Positions 7,315 to 14,271 of a stretch of DNA of 64,000 nucleotides are shown here, one piece after another. This stretch comes from JADJOM01 sp046327715 (GTDB lineage Bacteria > Gemmatimonadota > Gemmatimonadetes > Gemmatimonadales > GWC2-71-9): the NCBI GenBank assembly GCA_046327715.1, contig JAXLXY010000004.1:1-64000 (forward strand). The letters are read 5' to 3'. Each line of letters opens with the position of its first letter. Within the stretch, counting starts at the first letter, position 1. The notes below the pieces were generated by a model that saw nothing but the letters and a program-made list of their open reading frames with translations, had not been told where the DNA came from and ran no database searches. A program made the translations under genes and the position numbers.

Positions 7315-8241
7315 ATGTCCAAGTTGCCCCTCCGCCTCCTCACCCTGGCGGCCTTCGGCCTGGCCGCCGGCTGCAGTGATTCCAGCGGCCCCGCCGACCA
7401 GGATCCGTTCACCCTCAACTTCGCCGCGGTGTACAACGGCCAGGTGGTCGGCTGCGGCGACGTGCTCACCGGGTTCGGCCCGGGCGGCACCGCGTCGGTC
7501 GAGGTGAGCGACCTCCGCTTCTACGTCAGCAACCTCAAGTTCTACGACGACCAGGGCCAGGAGCTGCCGCTCGAGCTGGACGAGAACGCGTTCCAGTACA
7601 GCGATGCCTCCGGCACCGTGGCCCTGATCGACCTCACCTCCACCACCGGCGGCGCCTGCGGTGGCACCGGGCTGTCGTTCCCCGAGGGGACCGCCCGGAC
7701 CAACACCGTCATCACCGGCACCAGCCGGCCCGATGCCGTGCACAGCATCAGCTTCGACGTGGGCATTCCCCAGCCGGTCATGAAGGCGGTGCTCGCCAAC
7801 CATACCGATGCGGATGCTCCCTCGCCGCTGGCGGAGATGCACTGGTCCTGGGCCTACGCCTATCGCCACTTCGTCATGAACTTCACGCTGGCCGACAGCG
7901 GCGTGGCGGGGGAAGGGTACCTGCACATGGGGAGCACCGACTGCGGCGGCGACGGCACCCGGGCCATGACCGACCGGACCACCTGCGGCTTCATCAATAC
8001 GCCGACGGTCCACTTCGATCACTTCCACCTGACGTCCACCGTCGGCGTGGACCTCGAGACCCTGCTGGCGAACCTCGACTTCCGGGTGGAGCAGTCGCCC
8101 GGGGGCCCGATGATCCCCGGCATCGCCTCGCACTCGAGCCCGGACCAGCCCCACACCGCGCCGTTCTTCGCCAACCTCGGCGTCGACGTGAACACCGGCG
8201 CCTCCACCACCGCGGGGAACTCCGTCTTCGTGGTGCAGTAA
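7315..8241 (+). CDS. MbnP-family copper-binding lipoprotein
   Basis: 308 residues. ATG 7315 is chosen because it puts a lipoprotein signal at the N-terminus (LAAFGLAAGC, lipidated Cys20). The mature protein has the MbnP pattern: FAAVYNGQVVGCG, LRFYVSNLKFYDD, then AEMHWSWAYAYRHFVMNF with Trp177 and Trp179, and HFDHFHLTSTVGVDLETLL near the end. In characterised MbnP proteins a tryptophan is converted by the partner MbnH to kynurenine, giving a copper-binding form. The MbnH-like gene follows after six bases. No methanobactin biosynthesis genes are present, so this is a stand-alone pair. Confidence 0.82.
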   Translation: MSKLPLRLLTLAAFGLAAGCSDSSGPADQDPFTLNFAAVYNGQVVGCGDVLTGFGPGGTASVEVSDLRFYVSNLKFYDDQGQELPLELDENAFQYSDASGTVALIDLTSTTGGACGGTGLSFPEGTARTNTVITGTSRPDAVHSISFDVGIPQPVMKAVLANHTDADAPSPLAEMHWSWAYAYRHFVMNFTLADSGVAGEGYLHMGSTDCGGDGTRAMTDRTTCGFINTPTVHFDHFHLTSTVGVDLETLLANLDFRVEQSPGGPMIPGIASHSSPDQPHTAPFFANLGVDVNTGASTTAGNSVFVVQ

Positions 8242-8247
8242 GTCGGC

Positions 8248-9447
8248 ATGCCGCGCTGCCTGCCACTCCTCCGTCGTCTCGCCGGCGCCGCCACCCTCGT
8301 GGTGGCGGCGCTCGGCTGCGGGGACGGCACCGCCGCACCGGGATCCGGGGCGGACGTTCGCGCCCTCCTCGCCCTCCCGCCCCACTTCAGCGTGCCGGCG
8401 GTGCCGGACTACAACCCGGTGTCCACGGCCAAGATCGCGCTGGGACGCCGGCTCTTCTACGACACCCGGCTCTCCGCCAACCAGACCCAGTCGTGCGCCT
8501 CCTGCCACCACCAGGCGCTGGGCTTCAGCGACGGGGTCGGGGTGCCGCACGGGTCCACGGGCCAGGCGCTGCTCCGCAACAGCCAGGGCCTCGCCAACGT
8601 GGCCTACTTCAGCACCCTCACCTGGGGCAACAACGTCCTGCTGGAGCTGGAGGACCAGATCCGGGTGCCGCTGCTCTCGGACAACCCCATCGAGCTCGGC
8701 GTCGTGGATGGCGTCCGGACCGAGGTGCTGCAGCGCTTCGACCAGGACAGCACCTACCAGGACCTCTTCGCGGCGGCCTTTCCCGACGGGCCGCCGGGCG
8801 CCACCATCAACCGGATCGTCTTTGCCCTGGCCAGCTTCTGCCGCACCCTCGTCTCCGGCGACAGCCCCTACGATCGTTACTACCGGGGCGACGCCAGCGC
8901 CCTCACCGCCCAGCAGGTCCGCGGGCTCCGCCTGTTCAACTCCGAGCGGCTGGAGTGCTTCCATTGCCACAGCGGGGTCAACTTCTCCACCTCCTACCAC
9001 GATGCGCGGACCACGCCGGGCACCATCACCTACCCGTTCTTCAACAACGGCCTCTACAACGTGGGGGGGGACGGCAGCTATCCCACCGGCAACCAGGGCG
9101 TGTACGAGCTCACCCGGAATCCCGCGGACCGGGGCAAGTTCCGCCCGGCGGGCCTCCGCAACGTGGCCCTCACCGCGCCGTACATGCATGACGGCAGCAT
9201 CGCCACCCTGCGCGAGGTCGTCGAGCACTACGCGCGGGGCGGCCGGGTGATCGACTCGGGGCCGTTCGCCGGCGACGGCCGGCTGAGCCCCCTCAAGTCG
9301 GGGCTGGTGCGGGGCTTCTCCATCTCCGACAGCGAGATCGATGACGTGGTCGCGTTCCTCCAGTCGCTGACCGACCAGACCTTCATCAGCGACCCGCGCT
9401 TCGCCGATCCCTTCGCCGGCAACCCGGCCCCCGGTCCCGCGGAATGA
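8248..9447 (+). CDS. MbnH-family di-heme c-type enzyme (CCP/MauG superfamily)
   Basis: 399 residues, exported, with a possible lipobox (VVAALGC, Cys24). Two heme c sites are visible: CASCH at 83-87 and CFHCH at 237-241. The order and spacing match the bacterial di-heme peroxidase/MauG superfamily. Further motifs are LGRRLFYDTRLSANQTQSCA, RNSQGLANVAY and KFRPAGLRNVALTAPYMHDG. Next to MbnP, the likely job is peroxide-dependent oxidation of an MbnP tryptophan rather than peroxide detoxification. It is the last gene of the cluster; an octamer array begins ~20 bases after its stop. Confidence 0.85.
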   Translation: MPRCLPLLRRLAGAATLVVAALGCGDGTAAPGSGADVRALLALPPHFSVPAVPDYNPVSTAKIALGRRLFYDTRLSANQTQSCASCHHQALGFSDGVGVPHGSTGQALLRNSQGLANVAYFSTLTWGNNVLLELEDQIRVPLLSDNPIELGVVDGVRTEVLQRFDQDSTYQDLFAAAFPDGPPGATINRIVFALASFCRTLVSGDSPYDRYYRGDASALTAQQVRGLRLFNSERLECFHCHSGVNFSTSYHDARTTPGTITYPFFNNGLYNVGGDGSYPTGNQGVYELTRNPADRGKFRPAGLRNVALTAPYMHDGSIATLREVVEHYARGGRVIDSGPFAGDGRLSPLKSGLVRGFSISDSEIDDVVAFLQSLTDQTFISDPRFADPFAGNPAPGPAE

Positions 9448-9468
9448 GGGCCGGGGGGTTGGGGGGCC

Positions 9469-9556
9469 AGGCGGTTGGGCGGTTGGGCGGTTCGGCGGTT
9501 GGGCGGTTCGGCGGTTGGGCGGTTCGGCGGTTTGACGGTTGGGCGGTTCGACTATT
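9469..9556. repeat. Octamer array, about ten units
   Basis: Units of NGGCGGTT alternate G, C or A in the first position. The array ends in CGACTATTGGGCGAGTAGG, the conserved junction. Confidence 0.9.
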
Positions 9557-9573
9557 GGGCGAGTAGGCCGCGA

Positions 9574-9662
9574 GGGGCGATGCGCCACGACGGCGAGTCG
9601 GAGGGGGTAGCCCTGGGACGGGACCACCCCTGCGGGAGTCCAGCCGGAGTGGCGCATCGCCC
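9574..9662. repeat. ~89-bp inverted-repeat element, copy 5
   Basis: Termini GGGGCGATGCGCCAC and GTGGCGCATCGCCC are perfect inverted repeats of 14 bp. The interior reads GGGGGTAGCCCTGGGACGGG. Confidence 0.87.
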
Positions 9663-9670
9663 CGAGCCGG

Positions 9671-9735
9671 CTCTCCTCTTTCCCGCTTCCCGCTTCCCGC
9701 TTCCCGCTTCCCGCTTCCCGCTTCCCGCTTCCCCG
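9671..9735. repeat. Heptamer array TTCCCGC
   Basis: Nine nearly perfect TTCCCGC units lie between the inverted-repeat element and the 3' end of the convergent membrane-protein gene. Confidence 0.88.
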
Positions 9736-9748
9736 CAGTAAAAAAAGT

Positions 9749-10261
9749 TCAGAGGTATCGCGCCACCCCCATCGCCGCCGCCGCGACCACCAGGCATCCC
9801 GTGCTCGCCGCGCTCCACCGGCCCATCTCCGCCCCGTAGCGCGCCAGCGTCCCCTGCTCCTCCGCCGTGGGTGGACGCTTCGCGAGCCCGATCAGCTCGA
9901 TCAGCGCCGCCATCCGGTCGCCCGCGGGCCAGATGCGGGACAGCGCGATCGCCACCGCCGCCACGCTCGCGACCGCGCCGGTGAGCAGCGCCACCCCGGG
10001 CGCGCTCGCGAGCCACGACACCCGCATCCCGCCCGACACGATCCACAGCAGCCCGAGCCCGCTCGCCATCACCACCAGCGCCGCGTACAGCAGCCCGTGG
10101 TGATACCGCCGCCGCCGCATCTCGAGCAGCACCGTGCCCCCCGCCGCTCCCGTCGCCGCCAGGCTCGGCCCCAGCTCCAGCGCCAGGAACAACGCACTCC
10201 CCACCCAGTACACCCCGGCCAGCACGTGCAGCAGGCGGAGCGAGATGATCACGACGTCCAT
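9749..10261 (-). CDS. Integral membrane protein, four predicted TM helices
   Basis: 170 residues beginning MDVVIISLRLLHVLAGVYWV. Hydrophobic segments are at ~8-32, 54-76, 84-108 and 150-168. The N-terminal LRLLHVLAGVYWVGSALFLAL resembles the first helix of CopD/DUF2269-type membrane proteins, where the His may bind heme or metal. That resemblance and the nearby copper cluster suggest a redox or metal link, but no firm family is claimed. It is transcribed leftwards towards the MbnP/MbnH cluster and stands alone between repeat arrays. Confidence 0.65.
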   Translation of the reverse strand: MDVVIISLRLLHVLAGVYWVGSALFLALELGPSLAATGAAGGTVLLEMRRRRYHHGLLYAALVVMASGLGLLWIVSGGMRVSWLASAPGVALLTGAVASVAAVAIALSRIWPAGDRMAALIELIGLAKRPPTAEEQGTLARYGAEMGRWSAASTGCLVVAAAAMGVARYL

Positions 10262-10294
10262 GGTGCCCTCGTTGGAATGACATGAAGCTAGCGG

Positions 10295-10380
10295 TCAGGC
10301 GACTCGGCGGCTCGGCGGCTCGATCATCACGCCACCAACCGCCTAACCGCCCAACCGCCCAACCGCCTAATCCACCCCTT
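10295..10380. repeat. Inverted octamer arrays
   Basis: GGCGGCTC units (10302-10322) are followed by AACCGCCT/AACCGCCC units (10340-10372), i.e. the octamer in both orientations, able to form a hairpin between two leftward genes. Confidence 0.75.
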
Positions 10381-10873
10381 CCGCAATATCCGAAAAGTCC
10401 CACTCCCACGTCAGCGCCCCGGCGAACATCGGCAGCTCGCGCACCGCCGGTTCCGCGGTGAAGTCGCCGGCCACGCTGATCCAGTGCTCCGTGGGCCCGC
10501 CGGCGGGGCTGCCGCTCCGCGCCTCGAGCGCAAATGTGCCGCTGATCCGCTCCTCCGCCCGCCGCGACACCCGCACCTGCCCCACCAGGCTGAAGAACGG
10601 CTCCGGCATCCGGGCGTCGCCGCGGCGGCTGATGATCGCCACCCACTCGCCGGCCGCGGGGTTGCCGCGGAACAGGTCGCCCACCGGCCGGATCCCGTCG
10701 GGCAGGTCCTCCCCCAGGTACAGCAGGTCGATCGCCGCCTCGGCCGTCTCGCCGTGCAGGTGCAGCGCCACCTGGGGCAGCGCCGGCGTCGGCTGCGGCG
10801 CGAAACTCGCCGGACCATCCACCAGCGCGATGAAGGCGCCGCCGATCGCGGCGCGGAAGGAGCCGATGTGCAT
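10367..10873 (-). CDS. Hypothetical protein, ~168 aa
   Basis: Start taken at the second Met (10873, MHIGSFRAAIGGAF); an upstream ATG at 10891 would add six residues. The composition (LHLHGETAEAAIDLLYLGED, RPVGDLFRGNPAAGEWVAII, RVSRRAEERISGTFALEARS) suggests a beta-rich protein without catalytic motifs. The C-terminal residues and stop (EGVD) lie at the edge of an octamer array. No family recognised. It lies alone on the minus strand between repeat arrays. Confidence 0.5.
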   Translation of the reverse strand: MHIGSFRAAIGGAFIALVDGPASFAPQPTPALPQVALHLHGETAEAAIDLLYLGEDLPDGIRPVGDLFRGNPAAGEWVAIISRRGDARMPEPFFSLVGQVRVSRRAEERISGTFALEARSGSPAGGPTEHWISVAGDFTAEPAVRELPMFAGALTWEWDFSDIAEGVD

Positions 10874-10904
10874 GGCGGACCTCGTTTCCATGAAGAGTGG
10901 ATGT

Positions 10905-11072
10905 CAGAGGCGGTTCGGCGGTTCGACGGTTTGTCACTCCACCCAATCGCCCATTCCCTCGCGCCCGAGTCGCCGTTCCGCGGCTCCTGAAGGGCGCTCG
11001 GTCACGCCTAACCGCCCAACCGCCTAACCGCCTAACCGCCTAACCGCCTAACCGCCCAACCGTCTAACCCCC
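10905..11072. repeat. Octamer arrays flanking a GC-rich core
   Basis: GGCGGTTC units (10909-10932), a spacer with GCGCCCGAGTCGCCG and GGGCGCTCGGTCACGCC, then seven AACCGCCT/AACCGCCC units (11009-11065). The two arrays are in opposite orientation. Confidence 0.8.
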
Positions 11073-11422
11073 TACCTCCACCCCACCACCCCCACCGGCT
11101 GCCCCGTGTTGCACACCACCCGCAGCAGCTCGCCGGGGCGCACGCCGTAGCGGCCGTCCTGGATGCGGAAGTCGGCCAGGCCGCCGCCGGCGCGGGCGGC
11201 GTGGATCTCGGAGTCGTCGCGCGGGTCCTTGAGCGTTGTCAGGCAGCCCGACCCGATCAGCGTGTCCGACGGCCAGGTCCGCGCCGTCGGGTCCATCGGC
11301 TCGAACCGGCTCGGCAGATCCAGCGCGGCCCGGGGGGTCACCACCGCCGCGTGATTCACCGCGCAGCCGCTCGCCAGCATCGCCACCGCGGCCGTCGTCG
11401 CCATCCATGAAGTGCGTCGCAT
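11072..11422 (-). CDS. Small lipoprotein, 116 aa
   Basis: Starts at ATG 11422 (MRRTSWMATTAAVAMLASGC), a lipoprotein signal with lipidated Cys20. The mature part contains WPSDTLIGSGCLTTLKDP and ends RVVCNTGQPVGVVGWR. A GGAG lies upstream of the start. No enzymatic motif and no recognised family. Its signal peptide and 5' untranslated segment closely match those of the lipoprotein gene starting at 13415, so one was probably derived by duplication or recombination of the leader. Confidence 0.6.
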   Translation of the reverse strand: MRRTSWMATTAAVAMLASGCAVNHAAVVTPRAALDLPSRFEPMDPTARTWPSDTLIGSGCLTTLKDPRDDSEIHAARAGGGLADFRIQDGRYGVRPGELLRVVCNTGQPVGVVGWR

Positions 11423-11454
11423 GGTCGGATCTCCTCTACTTGGTTGAGTGCCTG

Positions 11455-11515
11455 CCAGGGCGGTTGGGCGGTTCGTCCCTCCAGCCAACCGCCCAACCGT
11501 CCAACCGCCTTACCG
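11455..11515. repeat. Inverted octamer hairpin
   Basis: GGGCGGTTGGGCGGTTC and later CAACCGCCCAACCGTCC are reverse complementary. It lies between two leftward genes and could attenuate readthrough from the cupredoxin gene. Confidence 0.7.
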
Positions 11516-12358
11516 CCCCACCGTCATCGCCATCGTCATCCCATGCATGAAGTGCGGCTTCCCGTCCTTCGCGTCGGGGATGAAGCAGGTGAACACGTAG
11601 TTCCCCTCCTCGAGCGTCAGGTCCATCAGCGCCTCGGTGCCGCGGGCCAGGCCCACGGTGCCGCCCACCAGGCGGGCCGGCGGCGGGCCATCGAGCGCCA
11701 TCTGCCACGCCTGCAGGTCGGCCACCGTCTTGCCCGGCAGCAGCTGGAACACCACGATCTCGTGCGGCTGGGCGCCGTCGTTCACCACCCGGATCACCTG
11801 GCGCCCCGGCTTGAGCCGCTGCGAAGGGGCGAAGCCGAAGTCCACCAGCCGCACCGTGGACGAGGGCAGCGGCGCGCGGGCGCCGTTGCCGGCGGTGGTC
11901 ACCGTGAACCCGGCGGCCATCCCCTTGGCCACGTGCGGCACCTGGTCGGGCCCGGGGATGAAGCACAGCACCGCGTAGGTGCCGGGGGTGAGCGTCTGGA
12001 TCACCGCGCTCGAGTCGCCGGGGCCCACGGCACCGGGGCCGCCCACCATCACCACCCACGCCGGCGGCGGGGCGTCGTGCGGGAAGGCGGCCAGGTCGGC
12101 CAGCGTCTTCCCCTGCTCCAGCCGCACCAGCTGCGCGTGGTGCAGGTCGTGCCCCTGGTTCACCAGCTCGATCCGCGTGGGGCCGGAGGGGACGCTGGCC
12201 GGGACGTCGAAGCCGAAGTCGCGGGCCACGATCCGGAGCGCGGTCGGCGCCTTGGGCGCGGGCTTGGGGCCGCTCATGCCCATGAGGGCCACGGCGGCGC
12301 CGGCGGTGAGGACCACGGAGGCCACGTACCGCGTCGGGGAGAGGGGAGTCGGCATCAT
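11510..12358 (-). CDS. Exported protein with two cupredoxin-like domains
   Basis: About 282 residues from the ATG pair at 12358/12355, with a signal or anchor (YVASVVLTAGAAVALMGMSG). Two similar halves: RIVARDFGFDVPASVPSGPT ... TYAVLCFIPGPDQVPHVAKGM, and RLVDFGFAPSQRLKPGRQVI ... NYVFTCFIPDAKDGKPHFMHGM. Each half ends with a Cys and a downstream His and Met in the order expected of a cupredoxin copper site, plus an upstream His (HDLHHAQLV in the first half, AQPHEIVVF in the second). The start overlaps the stop of the upstream gene (ATGA). It is the third gene of an operon with two lipoproteins, probably periplasmic and copper-related. Confidence 0.7.
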   Translation of the reverse strand: MMPTPLSPTRYVASVVLTAGAAVALMGMSGPKPAPKAPTALRIVARDFGFDVPASVPSGPTRIELVNQGHDLHHAQLVRLEQGKTLADLAAFPHDAPPPAWVVMVGGPGAVGPGDSSAVIQTLTPGTYAVLCFIPGPDQVPHVAKGMAAGFTVTTAGNGARAPLPSSTVRLVDFGFAPSQRLKPGRQVIRVVNDGAQPHEIVVFQLLPGKTVADLQAWQMALDGPPPARLVGGTVGLARGTEALMDLTLEEGNYVFTCFIPDAKDGKPHFMHGMTMAMTVGR

Positions 12359-12840
12359 GAGTCGGTTCCTTCCGTTCCATTCAGGGTGAGACAGGTGATG
12401 GTCGCCGTGAAGGGCACGGCGCTGTCGGTTTCTCCGGTGACGGTCACGGTGGTCATGCGGCTGCCCTGCTGCACCGCGACCTGGCCATGCCCGCGCGGGA
12501 CCGGAGTGGTCGCGCGGGTGTCGATCTCGAGCACCTGCCCGGCGAAGAAGTCGCCGAACACCATGCCGAGGTAGAAGTCGGTGGGCCGCGCCGGCGACGG
12601 CACCACCAGGGACAGACTGCGCAGCCCGTGCTTGGGGCCGGTCCAGTCGGTGTACTGCACCGTCACGCTGCCGGGAGCGGCCGGCGTCAGCACGCACGCC
12701 GGCCGGCTGGCGCTGCTCTCGTAACTCCCGGCCGCCGGGCCGCCGTCCAGCCGGACCGCCACCCGGGTGGCCGGCGCCGCCGCCTCGCGGCAGCCGCCGA
12801 GCACCAGGCAGAGTCCGAGCAGGGTGCGGCCCGCGCGCAT
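12355..12840 (-). CDS. Lipoprotein, 161 aa, operon partner of the cupredoxin-like protein
   Basis: Begins MRAGRTLLGLCLVLGGC, a lipoprotein signal (Cys17). The mature part is beta-rich and Thr/Ser-rich, with PGSVTVQYTDWTGPKHGLRS, FYLGMVFGDFFAG and a Cys near the C-terminus (ATITCLTLNG). Its ATG shares one base with the upstream stop (TAATG), and its own stop overlaps the cupredoxin gene, so three genes are translationally coupled. No family recognised. Confidence 0.65.
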   Translation of the reverse strand: MRAGRTLLGLCLVLGGCREAAAPATRVAVRLDGGPAAGSYESSASRPACVLTPAAPGSVTVQYTDWTGPKHGLRSLSLVVPSPARPTDFYLGMVFGDFFAGQVLEIDTRATTPVPRGHGQVAVQQGSRMTTVTVTGETDSAVPFTATITCLTLNGTEGTDS

Positions 12841-13415
12841 TACCGGCTCCGCACCCGCGGCAGCGACCGCACCGCCGAGCCGGGCGACTGCGTGGCCTTG
12901 AACGTGCCGTTCACCGCGATGGTCATCTCGGTCGTCGGGTCGGACAGCGCGCCGCCGATGGCGATGAAGTCGAACGTCCCTTCGTAGCGGCCGTTGCTGT
13001 TCCGGGTCACCTTCACCGAGCCGCTGGTGGCCGCGAAGATCGCCGTCAGCTGCCCGTGGTCGCTGTCGTACGCCGCCGCGATCCAGTCGCCTTCCTGTGG
13101 CGTGCCGTTCACCGCGTCGGTCAGCTGGTAGTTCCCCACCGCCGGCATGCCGGCGCCGATGCGGATCAGCTGGATCAGGCCGCCGCCGGTCGAGTCATCC
13201 TCCGCCATCTCGATCGCGAAGATCGTCCCCGCCTCCGGGTCGGTGGCGGTGCCGTACAGCGCGTCGCCCTTGATGGAGGTCTCGATATCGCCCTGCACGT
13301 CGGCCGAGAACCCCGCCCCGCCGTTCCCCGGGCCCACGCCGCCGTTGCCATCCCCGCCGCAGGCGGTCAGCATCGCCACCGCCGCCATCGTCGCCATCCA
13401 CTGGGTGCCCCGCAT
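12840..13415 (-). CDS. Lipoprotein, 191 aa, first gene of the cupredoxin operon
   Basis: ATG 13415 gives MRGTQWMATMAAVAMLTACGG, a lipobox with Cys19. A Gly-rich linker follows, then a beta-rich domain with YGTATDPEAGTIFAIEMAED, NYQLTDAVNGTPQEGDW and TRNSNGRYEGTFDFIAIGG; the last resembles small exported proteins with a GxxxGTF-type ending strand. GGAG precedes the start. The leader matches the 11422 gene. Function unknown; the operon context suggests the cell envelope. Confidence 0.65.
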   Translation of the reverse strand: MRGTQWMATMAAVAMLTACGGDGNGGVGPGNGGAGFSADVQGDIETSIKGDALYGTATDPEAGTIFAIEMAEDDSTGGGLIQLIRIGAGMPAVGNYQLTDAVNGTPQEGDWIAAAYDSDHGQLTAIFAATSGSVKVTRNSNGRYEGTFDFIAIGGALSDPTTEMTIAVNGTFKATQSPGSAVRSLPRVRSR

Positions 13416-13439
13416 TGCCTGGTCTCCTTTACATGGTTG

Positions 13440-13515
13440 AGTGTTCCTGGGCGGTTGGGCGGTTAGGCGGTTCGTTCCGCTGTTCCCCCGTTCCGCCGTA
13501 CCGCCGTACCGCCGC
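13440..13515. repeat. Octamer array followed by GCCGTACC units
   Basis: Three octamers (GGGCGGTT, AGGCGGTT) next to CCGTTCCGCCGTACCGCCGT. It lies in the divergent promoter region between 13415 and 13615. Confidence 0.7.
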
Positions 13516-13516
13516 C

Positions 13517-13545
13517 TTGCTCGCATCTGCTACGCGGGCTACAAT
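13517..13545 (+). promoter_or_regulatory. Promoter for the HD/BTAD gene pair
   Basis: TTGCTC at 13517-13522 and TACAAT at 13540-13545, spaced by 17 bases, match a housekeeping sigma-70-type promoter. It faces right towards the GTG start at 13615. Confidence 0.6.
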
Positions 13546-13614
13546 AGGCCCGGCGGTCACCTGCCCATGAATTCGGCTCCACCCCTCGATCACCTGCCGA
13601 TCACCTGACGCAAC

Positions 13615-14271
13615 GTGTTGCCCGGCAACCCTTTCGACGCGTCGTCCCGATGGGACCGGAGCTGGGCCGCACTCGGCCTCGCGGCCCCCGCGCCCGCCGT
13701 CCGCGACCAGGTGATCGCGGCGTACCGCGCCGCCGACCGCGCCTATCACTCCCTCCAGCACCTGGAGGAGTGTTTCGAGCGGCTCGATGAGGCGGGGGAG
13801 CTGCCGGCGGCGGGCGGGACGTCAGGCGGGGAGGTGGCGGTGGCGCTCTGGTTCCACGACGCGGTGTACGACACCCGTCGTTCCGACAACGAGCAGGCAA
13901 GCGCGGCGTGGGCCTCTCAGGTACTGCGCGGGGCCGGCGCGGCACCCGACACCGCGCGGCGGATCGAGCACCTCATTCTCGCCACCCGCCACGACCTGCC
14001 CCCCGAGACGCCAGCCGCGGCGCTGCTGGTGGACATCGACCTGGCCATCCTCGGCGCCGACCCGGCGCGCTACGACGAGTACGAGCGGCAGATCCGCGAG
14101 GAGTACGCCTGGGTGCCGGCGCCGGATTTCCGGTCTGGACGCGAGGCGGTGCTGACCCGGTTCCTCTCCCGCCCTTTCATCTATACCACGGCACCGTTCC
14201 GGGCCCGCTTCGAGGCCCCCGCCCGCCGGAACCTCGAGCGCGCCCTCGCGGCGCTGGCCGGCGCCGCGTGA
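13615..14271 (+). CDS. HD-domain predicted metal-dependent phosphohydrolase
   Basis: 218 residues starting with GTG 13615. It matches the COG4339-type HD family: HSLQHLEECFERLDEAGELP near residues 45-63, VALWFHDAVYDTRRSDNEQAS with the HD pair at 81-82, then IEHLILATRH and LLVDIDLAILG. These residues would hold the divalent metal site. The physiological substrate is unknown in the family. The stop overlaps the start of the BTAD regulator by four bases (GTGA), so the two are made together. Confidence 0.8.
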   Translation: MLPGNPFDASSRWDRSWAALGLAAPAPAVRDQVIAAYRAADRAYHSLQHLEECFERLDEAGELPAAGGTSGGEVAVALWFHDAVYDTRRSDNEQASAAWASQVLRGAGAAPDTARRIEHLILATRHDLPPETPAAALLVDIDLAILGADPARYDEYERQIREEYAWVPAPDFRSGREAVLTRFLSRPFIYTTAPFRARFEAPARRNLERALAALAGAA

